Notes: generated by a model not told the origin, from the letters alone. Positions 8,920 to 18,307 are shown, counted from the first letter of the stretch. The stretch is 64,000 bases of DNA from an uncultured Pirellulaceae bacterium (GCA_938083195.1 CALKCK010000004.1:186001-250000), one strand, 5' to 3'. Translations and numbers: made by a program.

Positions 8920-9721
8920 CGTAACTTCTCCAAAAAACTGACGTTTCAAAACCTAGAGGTGACATCTGGTCTGGTGAAACACTCACCATGCCGGTCTTTC
9001 TTTTCGCCACTCTGAGCCCGAAACGACTTGTCTCGGACGTGTTGATTCAGTGGTGGACAACGACACAGTTCCCGATCTGTGAAGTGCGAAAGGCTCCTCC
9101 TGACCTTCCCTTATTCGGCAGTCTGGGTCGAACTGGTTAACTGGGTTGTGTTTGTTGGTCGCCGAAAGAAGAAAAAGTGGCTATCATTTGCGGGTTATGC
9201 TGAATGCGATGAAAATTAATGCGTCATGGGTCAAGTAAGTAAATGGGGTGAAGCCTTGCACGTTGGGTTGGCTTTAGGTTCAAGCCGTAGTAATTGGACT
9301 AACCCTCGTTGTTAGGTTGTTTAAACGGTGTGTGTTGAATTGAAGAATCTGGCTGACATGGATCTCAAAGTGATAATTTCTCAGATCTAATTGATTCTCT
9401 AATTGATTCCAAAGCGTTCCACTGGTTTTGAACCTCAGTTTTGGCTGGCGGTTCTGCCGGGCAACTGAGTCTCTGAATTGCGATTGAAAGGGTTGAAATG
9501 AGGAGTCGGTCAAACCAAGAGCAATTTAAGGGTATTTAAATTGATTGGAGGCATGAGAATGCGGCAAATTGCTTGGCGGGCCTTGTTTATCGCGAAATTT
9601 AGGGCGGTTGTTAGGTTTGTTTGCAGATGTTCTTTGCGTGAAGCCATAGCAGGCATTTATATTTTGGGTATAAAGTCGGAGGGCGCTTTTCGGATAACGG
9701 CAAAGATAGAGCGGCATTCGC
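8920..9721. other. Long divergent intergenic region (YTV promoter side and rex upstream)
   Basis: About 800 bp with no convincing gene. Three short ORFs (9280-9513 minus, 9526-9717 minus, 9541-9729 plus) overlap each other and lack any recognisable sequence. The region should hold the promoter and 5' leader of the YTV gene on the left and the promoter of rex on the right. I saw no strong hairpin or known riboswitch. Confidence 0.4.
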
Positions 9722-10444
9722 TTGCTTGATCCAGATCATAATGCCTCAGCGACGATACTAACTCGAGTCCAACAGCCAGTTGATGTGACCAGTCCAAAGC
9801 AAGATCCTGATCCGAGTGTTCCCAAAGCGGTGGTTAGCCGTCTGAGTCTTTATTTGCGCGAACTTCAACAGTTGTTAAGAGTCGGGCGAAAGACGATAAG
9901 TTCCTCGAAGCTTGGCAGTCGGTTGGGGGTTACTGACGCCCAGGTAAGAAAGGATTTCGCGTATTTTGGTCAATTTGGTTATCCAGGAATTGGGTACCGT
10001 TGTGAAGAATTGGTTGGCGAAATAAGGCAAATCCTTGGAACTGACCATACTTGGCCGGCAGCCTTAATCGGTTGTGGAAACCTCGGGCAGGCGTTGCTTG
10101 GATATCGTGGATTTGGGAGGCAGGGCTTTCAGGTGAAATTGGCTTTTGATATTTCCCCTGAAATTGTGGGGCGATCTTTTGAAGGTTTGACAGTAGATCA
10201 TCTGGATCGGATGCCCGAATTGGTTCGTGAAAGAGAGATACGCCTTGCGATATTGGCGGTTCCTGCAAAAGCGGCCAACGAAGCGGTGGAACGTCTGATC
10301 CAAGCCGGAATAACGGGAATCTTGAATTTCGCACCGGTCACGTTGACATTGCCTAAATCCGTAAGTGTGGTGGGTGTAGATCTTGCGATGGAGTTAGAGC
10401 AATTAGCCTTTGCGGTGGTTCAGAAGACAAACTCCTCAAAATAG
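9722..10444 (+). CDS. rex: Redox-sensing transcriptional repressor Rex
   Basis: Rex senses the NADH/NAD+ ratio and represses respiratory or fermentative genes when NADH is low. The N-terminal winged helix is seen at about residues 38-95 (VVSRLSLYLRELQQLLRVG, then QVRKDFAYFGQFGYPGIGY, the recognition-helix region). The Rossmann motif GCGNLGQALLGY follows, then FDISPEIVG. Homology starts around residue 35 (VPKAVV). The TTG at 9722 therefore gives an unusually long N-terminus, and an in-frame GTG closer to the domain is possible. tRNA-Gln follows 69 bp downstream. Rex targets cannot be assigned here with confidence. Confidence 0.93.
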   Translation: MLDPDHNASATILTRVQQPVDVTSPKQDPDPSVPKAVVSRLSLYLRELQQLLRVGRKTISSSKLGSRLGVTDAQVRKDFAYFGQFGYPGIGYRCEELVGEIRQILGTDHTWPAALIGCGNLGQALLGYRGFGRQGFQVKLAFDISPEIVGRSFEGLTVDHLDRMPELVREREIRLAILAVPAKAANEAVERLIQAGITGILNFAPVTLTLPKSVSVVGVDLAMELEQLAFAVVQKTNSSK

Positions 10445-10512
10445 CTCCAAGAAAGCGGTTAAACCCTATTTTTATCAAGAGCTAAATTTGTTAAAACAGG
10501 ACCAACGAATGA

Positions 10513-10583
10513 TGCCCGATGGTGTAATGGCAACACATCTGGTTTTGGTCCAGACATTCTAGGTTCGAGTCCTAGTCGGGTAA
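10513..10583 (+). tRNA. tRNA-Gln (anticodon TTG)
   Basis: The acceptor stem TGCCCGA pairs with TCGGGTA (one G-T pair). The D arm contains GGTGTAATGGCAACA. The anticodon stem TCTGG/CCAGA encloses loop TTTTGGT, giving anticodon TTG. The T arm reads CTAGGTTCGAGTCCTAG. The CCA end is not encoded. It reads CAA codons for glutamine. Confidence 0.95.
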
Positions 10584-10893
10584 TTCGTTGTTTCTGGGTT
10601 CGGTCTCTTTCCGGATCAATGCTGAGTTAAACGGTTATTACCTTTGGCGAGCCATTCCAGTGGCAAGTCAAAGTTTTCATAATTGATAAAGTTTCGCTAA
10701 CAGTTATCTGCCGGAGTGATATCAGGCAAATGAGGCGAAAAATAGCGTAGAATTTAAGACTCGGTCAAGTTCACCGCGTAAGCTAACGGACTGTCACATC
10801 AAATTACGTGATCACGGGAAAGAGTTGGCTGGGCTAAACTAATCGTCCCTGCTCCAACCCATCGATCGCGAGCCAAGTGCGTCGGAGAGCATT
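10584..10893. other. Intergenic region between tRNA-Gln and the DUF1573 gene
   Basis: About 310 bp with no ORF and no clear hairpin. It should contain the tRNA terminator and the promoter of the following gene. Nothing else was recognised. Confidence 0.4.
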
Positions 10894-12090
10894 ATGATTA
10901 CTTACAAGTCACTATCAGCAAGTCTAGTCGGGTGTTTTTGCGTTTTTAGCGGCACTCTCTTGCCAGCTCAGGACTCAGTCGAAACTACCGCTCAATTATC
11001 TTCTGTGATTGGGTACGATTCGTCAGCAGCATTCTCTGCCGGCCATGGGGTAGAGGTTTTTGTTTCGACACGGATCGCCTCGAACCCACTTCAGCAGGGG
11101 CGTCGCTACCGGCGGTCGAGTCAACCGGCGACCCCGCGGGCCAGTTTTCAGGGGCTTGCCTCCGAACGATCGCATGATTTTGGAATCGTCGCCCGTGGTT
11201 CGCGACAAGAGAAGGTCTTTGAGTTTGTGAACACGACCGGTAGCGATCTGATGCTGACTGGGGTTAAGACCAGTTGCGGATGTACAAAGCCGAAAATTTT
11301 GACCTCACAGGTCAAGCCAGGCGAGACGGGGAAACTATCTGCCGTGTTCGACACCGTTAATTTTTATGGAAATCGCGGAGCAACACTCACCGTAAGTGTC
11401 AAGAAAACAGGAGCAGCGCCCCAGAGTGGAGAAATTCAATTTTCTGTGAAGGGTTCAATTCGAAGAGACGTCGTTTTAACTCCCGGTGAATTCAGTTTCG
11501 ATGAAGTGATGGTCTCTCAAACGGCAGACCGAGTTGCGAAAGTTTTGTATGCAGGTAATGCAAAATGGAAGATCCTAGAAGTTAAATCAACCAATCCGAA
11601 TTTGATCGCAGAAGCCCGCGAGGTGTCGCGAGATCAATCGCGGGGACGGGTGACTTATGAATTAGTTGTCAAGCTCTCTGGCAAGCAAGATACTGGCTCT
11701 TTTAACGAGTTCTTAACGATCGTAACCAACGATGCTAACACCACCGGAATGCCGGTGGCTGTGAAGGGGATCGTCAAATCACGCATAGAGGTTTCCCCAA
11801 TACAGTTGGGGACGATCAACCAAGGGCAAACGGTTAAGAAAAAATTAATTCTTAAGTCTTCTAAGCCTTTCTCAATCAAAGAAGTGAAGTCCGGAGATTC
11901 ACGAATTCGGTTTGAGGCAGTTGAAGGGGAGAAGAACCTCCACGTATTGACTTACACTCTGGACACTTCGAAGCTTGGCCAAATCGATGAGGATTTAACG
12001 ATTGTCACGAGTGATCCCGATCAACCAGAGGCAAAGGTTGGATTTTCAGCTCAGATAATTGAAGCGACAACGGTTGGTCGATCAAAGTAG
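10894..12090 (+). CDS. Exported DUF1573 domain protein
   Basis: A 398-residue protein with a signal peptide (residues 1-25, ending LPAQ). A DUF1573 domain is at about residues 90-190, shown by HDFGIVARGSRQEKVFEFVN and the Cys pair in TSCGCTKP. The rest is predicted beta-sandwich with repeated FDxV/xIVTNDAN and IVTSDPDQPEAKV segments, like ASPM/SPD-2/Hydin-type folds. Such proteins are numerous in planctomycetes and Bacteroidetes, and their function is unknown. It ends in a strong terminator, so it is probably monocistronic. Confidence 0.85.
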   Translation: MITYKSLSASLVGCFCVFSGTLLPAQDSVETTAQLSSVIGYDSSAAFSAGHGVEVFVSTRIASNPLQQGRRYRRSSQPATPRASFQGLASERSHDFGIVARGSRQEKVFEFVNTTGSDLMLTGVKTSCGCTKPKILTSQVKPGETGKLSAVFDTVNFYGNRGATLTVSVKKTGAAPQSGEIQFSVKGSIRRDVVLTPGEFSFDEVMVSQTADRVAKVLYAGNAKWKILEVKSTNPNLIAEAREVSRDQSRGRVTYELVVKLSGKQDTGSFNEFLTIVTNDANTTGMPVAVKGIVKSRIEVSPIQLGTINQGQTVKKKLILKSSKPFSIKEVKSGDSRIRFEAVEGEKNLHVLTYTLDTSKLGQIDEDLTIVTSDPDQPEAKVGFSAQIIEATTVGRSK

Positions 12091-12104
12091 GTTTGCTTAA
12101 TAGC

Positions 12105-12139
12105 ACCAGACGCGAAAGCTTCCGCGTTTAGAGTCTGGT
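12105..12139. repeat. REP-like palindrome after the DUF1573 gene
   Basis: The segment begins just after the bases tagc and has outer arms ACCAGAC (12105-12111) and GTCTGGT (12133-12139). An inner GCG..CGC pairing surrounds a short loop. A similar 'TAGCACC + palindrome' occurs at 37217-37240. I read both as REP-type intergenic repeats, though two copies in one window is weak support. It could instead add to termination with the hairpin 30 bp downstream. Confidence 0.4.
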
Positions 12140-12168
12140 TGAAACTCAATTAAGAACCTCGATTCATG

Positions 12169-12196
12169 AGGCACGCTTTCCAAGCGTGCCTTTTTT
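12169..12196 (+). terminator. Rho-independent terminator of the DUF1573 gene
   Basis: A perfect stem of AGGCACGCTT and AAGCGTGCCT with a 3-base loop, followed directly by T6. It lies 79 bp after the stop codon. Confidence 0.92.
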
Positions 12197-12376
12197 ATTC
12201 ATCCTTTTTGCTCGGACATTGGGTAAACATCCATCCATCAGGTCTATTTTACGAAAATTCGTTTTCGGAATGGTATTTGGATGTCAACAATGCATTGTTT
12301 TGATGGTATAAATTGGTTCGGAAAATACTCGTCCATTTTGCCTTGATGTAACTCTAGTTTGAGACCCCATCCATCA

Positions 12377-13804
12377 ATGCTCATCGAAATTCAATGTGAA
12401 AATGTTTCCAGCTTCGACGCAACTGTTGGAAAATATGTCGAGTGTGGCGAGAAAATCATCGTCTCTGGCGAAAAAGCTGGCGAAACCATTGAATGCACGA
12501 AATGCAGCCAGCCAATTGAAATTCCCTTGCCGGGGGAAGTTCGGTCGGCAAGTTCTTCGAGTCGCGATCAAGGGCGTGAAGTTTCAAAGTCGGCAACTCC
12601 AGAAAGAGCTAAATTAAAAGCACGAGAGCAAAGATCTGGTCAACCGCGGCGGTCTCAGCAAACCCGTCGAACAAGCGAACCACGGCGACGCTCGGCCCAA
12701 TCAGAAGAAAAGCCTAAGTCGCAGGATGGTGGGGTATTAAAGACCAAGCAGCGACCGGGGGCCGCAGCGACCAACGCACGGGCGAAGTCCAGTACTGGCC
12801 GTCGATCTGCCGATGGGAGTGTTGTAGCCAAGACGAAAGGTACCCAATCGAAAGGCACCCAATCGAAAGGCACCCAATCGAAAGGCACCCAATCGAAAGG
12901 CACCCAATCTCCAGTATCCAAGTCGACGGGGCAACGTGCTAAGAACGTGACCGGTGCGGGTAATGTTGTGCCCAAGCCTTCCGGGAATACAGATCGGCGC
13001 CAGCAGCGGCGTAGAAAACCGACCGATTCGGTTTCAGGTCGAAGCGATATTATGGCTTTGGATTTTAAATCGCAGGAGGTTTCCAAGGGTCTTGTCGCGG
13101 ATCAGCAAGAGCGTTGTAAGAAGTGCGGAAACTTAGTTGAGAACGCCCGTTGTGTCGTTTGTTTTTTTGTCGATTCTAAATTTGAGAAACTTCATTGTCC
13201 TTTACCGGATATTGAGATTCAAGTTGCTGGTTGCCAGCGCTGGCTTCAGCAGACGATGAGCGAAGGCGTGTCGGTGAAGTTCATTGCATTGGCTGGAAAC
13301 CTTTTGGTTGGCGCGATGGCTGTGATGTTAGGTGGAATCTCAGCTTTGTTTTTAATGGGGTTGGGATTCGGCCCAGTTGTTGGTGGCCTCTTGCTATTTC
13401 TGACGATGGTCTCGACTTGCTTTTATCTTGGTTTGCTCTTTAAGTGTCGCCAATTCATGCACAAACCCGTCGCTCAATTAGCGTGGTTTCAGAAGCCATT
13501 CTGGCGTTTGTTGTTATTCTTCGCGCGGTTCATGAAGTGGGAGCGTTATGACAGTGCTCTTCGGGGTCGGCGAGTGATAAGGATTAGGGATCGAATGTTC
13601 GGCGACAATGATATTATGGAACAGAAAGGAATTAAGAATGTCCAAGTTCTTGATATTCAGGGAACGAACCTGACCGATCGAGGGCTTCTTAATCTCTATG
13701 ATCTCAAGCATTTACAATGCGTTGTGTTACGTGGGACAAAGGTGTCGCCGGAAGCAGTTTTTCGATTTCAACAGACATTTCCCCGGCTCTGGATTTGGTA
13801 TTAA
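12377..13804 (+). CDS. Zinc-ribbon membrane protein with basic linker and LRR-like tail
   Basis: The start ATG at 12377 (MLIEIQCENVSS) gives 475 residues; an in-frame TTG at 12359 adds six. No clear SD precedes either. In order the protein has an N-terminal zinc-ribbon-like segment ending ECTKCSQPIEIP. Next is a long basic Ser/Arg/Gln/Lys-rich linker (about residues 55-215) that contains five GTQSK repeats. A second ribbon, CKKCGNLVENARCVVC, follows, then two to three membrane helices (about residues 295-360). The tail contains one or two leucine-rich-like units (VLDIQGTNLTDRGLLNLYDL, then LQCVVLRGTKVSPEAV). The architecture is familiar in planctomycetes but has no assigned function. The basic linker may bind nucleic acid or acidic polymers; this is a guess. 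Confidence 0.75.
   Translation: MLIEIQCENVSSFDATVGKYVECGEKIIVSGEKAGETIECTKCSQPIEIPLPGEVRSASSSSRDQGREVSKSATPERAKLKAREQRSGQPRRSQQTRRTSEPRRRSAQSEEKPKSQDGGVLKTKQRPGAAATNARAKSSTGRRSADGSVVAKTKGTQSKGTQSKGTQSKGTQSKGTQSPVSKSTGQRAKNVTGAGNVVPKPSGNTDRRQQRRRKPTDSVSGRSDIMALDFKSQEVSKGLVADQQERCKKCGNLVENARCVVCFFVDSKFEKLHCPLPDIEIQVAGCQRWLQQTMSEGVSVKFIALAGNLLVGAMAVMLGGISALFLMGLGFGPVVGGLLLFLTMVSTCFYLGLLFKCRQFMHKPVAQLAWFQKPFWRLLLFFARFMKWERYDSALRGRRVIRIRDRMFGDNDIMEQKGIKNVQVLDIQGTNLTDRGLLNLYDLKHLQCVVLRGTKVSPEAVFRFQQTFPRLWIWY
12834..12908 (+). repeat. Five tandem copies of a 15-bp unit coding GTQSK
   Basis: The unit cgaaaggcacccaat repeats five times with one base change in copy 1. It is in frame, so each gain or loss changes the linker by exactly five residues. 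Confidence 0.9.
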
Positions 13805-13843
13805 GGTCAACCGTTGTTGGTAAGACACGGTGTCGCAAATGTT

Positions 13844-14683
13844 ATGCTGAACCATCAATATGAGTTGCTAGATTTTGGGCGGAACGAAAAGTTAGAGTGC
13901 ATAGGCGGCGTAGTCGTCCGTCGTGAAACCCCATCTGCCCCTGGAGGAAAAACAGCTAGCCTGGTTTGGGAGCAATCGCAGCTTCGTGGGAGAGTGGTTG
14001 GTGAAAAATATATTTGGGACGGAACTGCTCCTGCAGATTGGCGGTTCGATGCGGGCGACTTTGAATTGCAGCTCAAGGCAACTCCAAGTGGGCAAGTAGG
14101 GGTTTTTCCTGAGCAGTCGGCAAACTGGGATTGGATTAAGCAATGTCCAACTGATTTGGCTGGATTAAAGGCGATTAATTTGTTTGGCTATACGGGGGCG
14201 ACAACGTTATCCCTGGCAAAGCGAGGCGCTCAGGTTGTGCACGTGGATGCTGCGAAGAGTGTGGTGAGTTGGGCTCGGGCGAATGCTCTGTCATCGGGTT
14301 TGGCGGATTCCCCAATTCGATGGATGGTTGAAGATGCTTTAACCTTTGTCAGGCGAGAGTTAAAGCGAGGCAATAGATACGACATCATCGTGGCAGATCC
14401 GCCGTCCTTTGGCCGTGGTCCGAAAGGAGAGCGGTGGAAATTGCAACGGGATTTGATTCATCTCATTGAATCACTCTCAGCATTGTCACAAGGACGGTGT
14501 AAAATGGTTTTGTTGAGTTGCCACACCCCTGGGATCGACCATGGGCAATTGAGGAGAGAGGTCGAAAATCAGTTTCAATTTGAATCTGGGACTGGCAGTA
14601 GTTTCGCACTTGAACTGTGCACCCGAGACAATAAATCGCTCCCTAGCGGGAATTGTTTTCGATGGGTTGCAGATAAATCTTGA
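13844..14683 (+). CDS. Class I SAM-dependent RNA methyltransferase (RlmI/COG1092-like)
   Basis: Start ATG at 13844 (MLNHQYELLDFGRNEKLE) is preferred over the TTG at 13814, because homology appears to begin at YELLDFG. It encodes 279 residues. The SAM-binding motif I is INLFGYTGATTLSLAKRGA, motif II reads VVHVDAAKSVVSWARANA, and the catalytic motif is IVADPPSFGRGP. This set is typical of the COG1092 rRNA methyltransferase group, and RlmI acts on 23S rRNA C1962. The usual N-terminal PUA domain is absent, so the exact target is unsure. The next gene, a TrmH-type methyltransferase, starts 6 bp after the stop, so the two form an RNA-modification operon. Confidence 0.85.
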   Translation: MLNHQYELLDFGRNEKLECIGGVVVRRETPSAPGGKTASLVWEQSQLRGRVVGEKYIWDGTAPADWRFDAGDFELQLKATPSGQVGVFPEQSANWDWIKQCPTDLAGLKAINLFGYTGATTLSLAKRGAQVVHVDAAKSVVSWARANALSSGLADSPIRWMVEDALTFVRRELKRGNRYDIIVADPPSFGRGPKGERWKLQRDLIHLIESLSALSQGRCKMVLLSCHTPGIDHGQLRREVENQFQFESGTGSSFALELCTRDNKSLPSGNCFRWVADKS

Positions 14684-14689
14684 TAGGTA

Positions 14690-15511
14690 TTGGCTAAGCA
14701 ATTGATTGAGAAAATTACAAGTTTGCAAAATCAGCGAATTAAAAAAGCCATTCGCCTTCATAGTTCGCGGGGTCGTCAACTTCAAAACCGCATGATCGTG
14801 TTTGGTAATCGCGAAGTTTCTCGGGCGATTGAATCAGGAGTCCATTTCGAAGAAGTATTTTGCACCGAGACGCTTTGGGATGCCCTGTCACCATCAGAAA
14901 AAAATTGCGTAACGAATTCGGGGGTTCAGCTGTTTTTTGTGGTGCCTGAGGTGTTCGAGAAACTTGCCTATGGCTCACGAACGAGTACTTTGATTGGTAC
15001 CGCCGAACGCCCTGACACTTCCTTTAATTCGCTCAGTAGTCAGTTTGCGTCACAAAAAGATTTCTCGTTGGTCTTAGTGCTGCAATCAATCGAGAAACCG
15101 GGAAATTTGGGGGCGATTGTAAGGTCAGCTGACGCATGCGGAATTGATGCAGTTCTTTGTGCTGATCCATTGACTGATTTTTTCCATCCCAATGTAATTC
15201 GTTCGAGTACAGGTGTCGTTTTTCAAATGCCGCTAATATCTGGAACCACTCCAGAAATTCAGGATTGGCTATCGGCCCGAGAATTTAGCGTTTTCACAGC
15301 GATGCTTGAAAACGCTTCTAGTTTCTATGATTCGGATTTGACCGGGAAAGTTGCCTTGGTTTTAGGCAATGAAGCCAAGGGGCTCGCGGAAAGTTGGAGC
15401 GCGAAAGGTTATTCGCCCGTGAAATTGCCAATGCGAGGCCAGGCGGACAGTTTGAATGTTTCGGTTACCGCATCGGTCATGATGTATGAAGCGATGAGAC
15501 AAAGAAGTTAG
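14690..15511 (+). CDS. TrmH/SpoU family RNA 2'-O-methyltransferase
   Basis: 273 residues from a TTG start. An N-terminal substrate-binding part (residues 5-110, starting ITSLQNQRIKKAIRLH) precedes the SPOUT knot domain. The three SPOUT motifs are visible: EKPGNLGAIVRSADACG (motif 1), ALVLGNEAKGL (motif 2) and KLPMRGQADSLNVSVTASVM (motif 3). It transfers a methyl group from SAM to a ribose 2'-OH in tRNA or rRNA. It follows the preceding methyltransferase by 6 bp. The substrate cannot be deduced. Confidence 0.92.
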   Translation: MAKQLIEKITSLQNQRIKKAIRLHSSRGRQLQNRMIVFGNREVSRAIESGVHFEEVFCTETLWDALSPSEKNCVTNSGVQLFFVVPEVFEKLAYGSRTSTLIGTAERPDTSFNSLSSQFASQKDFSLVLVLQSIEKPGNLGAIVRSADACGIDAVLCADPLTDFFHPNVIRSSTGVVFQMPLISGTTPEIQDWLSAREFSVFTAMLENASSFYDSDLTGKVALVLGNEAKGLAESWSAKGYSPVKLPMRGQADSLNVSVTASVMMYEAMRQRS

Positions 15512-15561
15512 TCCAGCAATGTTCGGTCATGAATACCAAGCAGTTCCATCCGGCTGCTTAA

Positions 15562-16314
15562 TCATTGGGGCGAGACCTTTTGTTGACTCGACGGAAGGCT
15601 GCCAAGGATGCCAATGGCTTGAGATCGTTTGTTTACGGGTTGGGTAAAAGTATACAGGGCAAGGAAGACCAAAACCCAGAACAAGGCAAAGAGACCAAGC
15701 GAAATCGGATCTATGTTCGATGAAAATAGATTGTTTTGGCCAATCACCATGACACTTAACTGACTGCCGTCTTCGGTTGAGACGTCAACCAAGACTTTCT
15801 CTTGACTGTCGGCTGTGAATCTTTTCATGAAATCATACCCAAGTTCTAGCTCAAGATAGGCTTCTGGTTTGAAAGCGACTATCTCGTAATCAGGAATTGT
15901 GAGTGAATGATCTCCGAGGCTAACGTCGGTTAAGAAGTGTTCAATTGACGATGGGTCTTGTATGGTTAATTTCAAAGCACGAATTCCAGCAGTCCCGGAC
16001 TGGTTGCCTGACTTTACATCCAAACAAAGGGTTAGGCGGTCGAGCGAATGGATTCCCTGGCCGTGGTAAAACTGCCAAATTTCACCGGCGGTTACCTCAC
16101 GACCGGTTTGAATCAGGTCCAGAGAGGATTTAGAGGGTGCTGGGCAGTTAGAGCAAGCGAAGTCCCCGACTAGGTGAGGAGTGCTTGTTTCGCTGTCGAT
16201 CACGTATTCGTCTGCAACAAGCGAACTCAGGTTCATCCAAAGGCCTACGTAAAGGAGGACGCTGAGTGAGAGAATTCGCACAATTAGCATTCGATTCTTG
16301 GAAGAGTTGATCAA
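15562..16314 (-). CDS. Hypothetical type I membrane protein
   Basis: A 250-residue protein with a hydrophobic N-terminal signal or anchor (residues 10-33), an extracytoplasmic domain of about 170 residues with a CSNC pair at 54-57, a second membrane helix (about 205-225, GLFALFWVLVFLALYTF) and a short cytoplasmic tail. The middle part looks beta-rich. I do not recognise the family. It is convergent with the TrmH gene. No neighbouring gene suggests a role. Confidence 0.65.
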   Translation of the reverse strand: MINSSKNRMLIVRILSLSVLLYVGLWMNLSSLVADEYVIDSETSTPHLVGDFACSNCPAPSKSSLDLIQTGREVTAGEIWQFYHGQGIHSLDRLTLCLDVKSGNQSGTAGIRALKLTIQDPSSIEHFLTDVSLGDHSLTIPDYEIVAFKPEAYLELELGYDFMKRFTADSQEKVLVDVSTEDGSQLSVMVIGQNNLFSSNIDPISLGLFALFWVLVFLALYTFTQPVNKRSQAIGILGSLPSSQQKVSPQ

Positions 16315-16721
16315 AGTTGTGTTGCCGGAAGGCGGTTTAGGTGGGGAAAGCTAATTCCATCTTAGACGAGAATTTCTAAAAGTCTAATCGAGATCCGTTA
16401 AGTTTCGTTGAAGATGGGTGACCTGTCATGGGTGGCTGCGTAAAACAAGCGGTTTCCGATCCAGCTTTCTGGATTTACCAAACCTCGTTCTATTCATCTG
16501 CAGAAGCGAAAACGTCCACTTTTCAGTTCAGTGTCGTTAACCGAACGGGGTGGGAAGTGAGTCGAAGAACTGGAGTTTCAGCTGCTTTTGGGTGTCCAGG
16601 ATCGCTAAACGGCATGGAGCTCGGTACTTATTGAGAGCCAAAAGCAGAAGAGGTGAGAAATCAAACAGCCTCTTTGGCTGGAGGAATGCTCTACGCTGTA
16701 GGGCTTCGTTTTCAAAAATAC
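16315..16721. other. Intergenic region
   Basis: 407 bp between two minus-strand genes. Two overlapping plus-strand ORFs (16428-16634, 16550-16741) have no recognisable features. The region should hold the promoter of the left gene. No repeats or strong hairpins were seen. Confidence 0.4.
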
Positions 16722-17210
16722 TTATTGGTTGTCGCCGATGAGATTTCCTGAATTCTGGGCAGCTAGTTTAGCACGAAGCTGAGCGATTTCTTTTTGCTGG
16801 GCCTCCACGAATGCGGCGGCGCCGTTAAATTCGTCGGCCATGTCTGTCCAGAAATCGTCATTGCGAAATTGGCAATGTTGGACCTTGCCTTCGCTCAGTT
16901 GTCGAAGATGTGATTTAAGGCGAACGATGGGGCCGACAAAACGGTTGCTGAACCGAATGGTATCTAGCATGAAGGCGGGAAACATCGAAATCATGACGAT
17001 TCCGATAATGGCAAACTCGCCAGTTTCGAGTTTTAGGCGTTGGAAAATGCTAAGTCCAGGGTCTCCAAGTAACGTTTGCAGTACGATGACGGAGAATGCC
17101 GCGACAACAAAAAAGACTGCCCAGTGCAGGCAAATTCGCTTGAGAAGCGCACCCTGAACTTGAGCGTCGATGTAGTTTTGTTTTCTTTGAGTCGGTGCGG
17201 GTTTTGACAT
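16722..17210 (-). CDS. Small membrane protein with HAMP-like domain
   Basis: 162 residues. There are two membrane helices (about residues 28-47 and 66-85), then RFVGPIVRLKSHLRQLSEGK, which matches the start of a HAMP linker, and a C-terminal coiled coil (FVEAQQKEIAQLRAKLAAQ). HAMP domains normally relay signals to a kinase or methyl-accepting domain, but neither is present here. The protein may act as a partner to another sensor, or may be an orphan. The start is ATG at 17210. Confidence 0.65.
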   Translation of the reverse strand: MSKPAPTQRKQNYIDAQVQGALLKRICLHWAVFFVVAAFSVIVLQTLLGDPGLSIFQRLKLETGEFAIIGIVMISMFPAFMLDTIRFSNRFVGPIVRLKSHLRQLSEGKVQHCQFRNDDFWTDMADEFNGAAAFVEAQQKEIAQLRAKLAAQNSGNLIGDNQ

Positions 17211-17671
17211 GCCTAGTTTGCTTTTGGGGTCGAGTCGTATTTGAGCTGCATCAATTGGTTTGCCTTAAAAAACCTACTACATGAATTGCTCATGCGAAGC
17301 AGAGTTTCTTGGATTAATACCTGATAGTTTCGTTGGGGTAAGAAATGGGATTAGGTAGCTCAGTTACTCTCCGGTTTTGGGGAGTGCCTCCGCCGTTAAT
17401 CGACATTAGTGAGGGAGCGAGGGGCGTTTGAGAAATTTCTCTGGGCGAGAGTTTTTTCTTAATTAATCGTTAAAGTTTCTCAGTCTTGGGCTAAGCTCTC
17501 TGCAAAGAGCGTATCACGCTGTCCCCATTTGGGTGGAGGGCGTTGGGTTATGCTTAATCTAGCGAGTTAATCGTGCGTGAGAGGCAGGTTGAAGATCTTC
17601 AGGCTTTCGCACCGATTATTCACAATACAGCGTCTTTCCAGTAAATTTGAAAGTAGCCATCGGGCCTTGGT
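17211..17671. other. Divergent intergenic region
   Basis: 461 bp between divergent genes. It contains a short stretch resembling a tRNA D-arm (gtagctcagtt at about 17355), but no T-arm follows, so it is not a tRNA. Otherwise nothing beyond the two presumed promoters was recognised. Confidence 0.4.
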
Positions 17672-18178
17672 ATGAGTCTCAAATTTGGTATCTATCTTGT
17701 CGAGCAGCGAGTTATCTCGCCCGAGCAATTCTGTGGATTGGTAAAGATTCAGCAAGAATCAACCATGTCGCTGCCTACCATTAGCTTGCGAAAGAACATC
17801 TTGACGATCAAGCAGGTCGCTCAAGTGCTGGGTGAAATCGAGCACGATGCTGAAAAGACGTTCATCCAGTCAGCGATGGAGCTTGATTTTTTGAACCGGG
17901 TGGAAGCCGATCAGATTTTGCAATTCCAGCAGGAAAAGTGCCAGCCATTACGGAAGTTGATCGTAAAGTGTGGGCTTCTATCACAGCGCCAATGTTCCAT
18001 TTTGTTCTTGTATTTCGAACGTCATGGGGCCAAGGCCAGTCCGCCAGTTTCTGCAGCAAAGCCAATTAACATTCGCACTGAGTCCCATGAGAAAAGTACT
18101 GTTCCAGCCCCGATGGGGACACTGCGGGAGCCCAACTTTTCCAAGTCTAATCGCAATGCCGTAGAGTACGTGATTTGA
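17672..18178 (+). CDS. Hypothetical cytoplasmic protein
   Basis: 168 residues with no signal peptide. It reads as helical, with two similar segments, GIYLVEQRVISPEQFCGLV (about residues 6-24) and KLIVKCGLLSQRQCSIL (about 96-112). Each resembles a 'late/ready, ISxEQ' unit found at the N-terminus of GspE/PilB-type proteins. The C-terminal 45 residues look disordered. The function is unknown. It is convergent with rpsU, sharing the terminator between them. Confidence 0.65.
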   Translation: MSLKFGIYLVEQRVISPEQFCGLVKIQQESTMSLPTISLRKNILTIKQVAQVLGEIEHDAEKTFIQSAMELDFLNRVEADQILQFQQEKCQPLRKLIVKCGLLSQRQCSILFLYFERHGAKASPPVSAAKPINIRTESHEKSTVPAPMGTLREPNFSKSNRNAVEYVI

Positions 18179-18254
18179 AGTCGGTTTCACGGTTTGCTGG
18201 GTAAGCGATTATTTCGGCCGAAAGCGGCACAGCAGTTTCAATACTGCGCATGAA

Positions 18255-18282
18255 AAAAGCCAAGGACTGAGCCTTGGCTTTT
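18255..18282. terminator. Bidirectional Rho-independent terminator
   Basis: The stem AAAAGCCAAGG/CCTTGGCTTTT has T-rich tails on both strands and lies between the converging hypothetical gene (end 18178) and rpsU (end 18308). It can serve both transcripts. Confidence 0.88.
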
Positions 18283-18307
18283 GTAATTTAATTCTCGATG
18301 AGCTCAA

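Noticed and set aside
17340..17410. tRNA-like stretch (gtagctcagtt)
   Set aside because: No T-arm (GGTTCGA-type) or matching acceptor stem follows, so no tRNA is formed.
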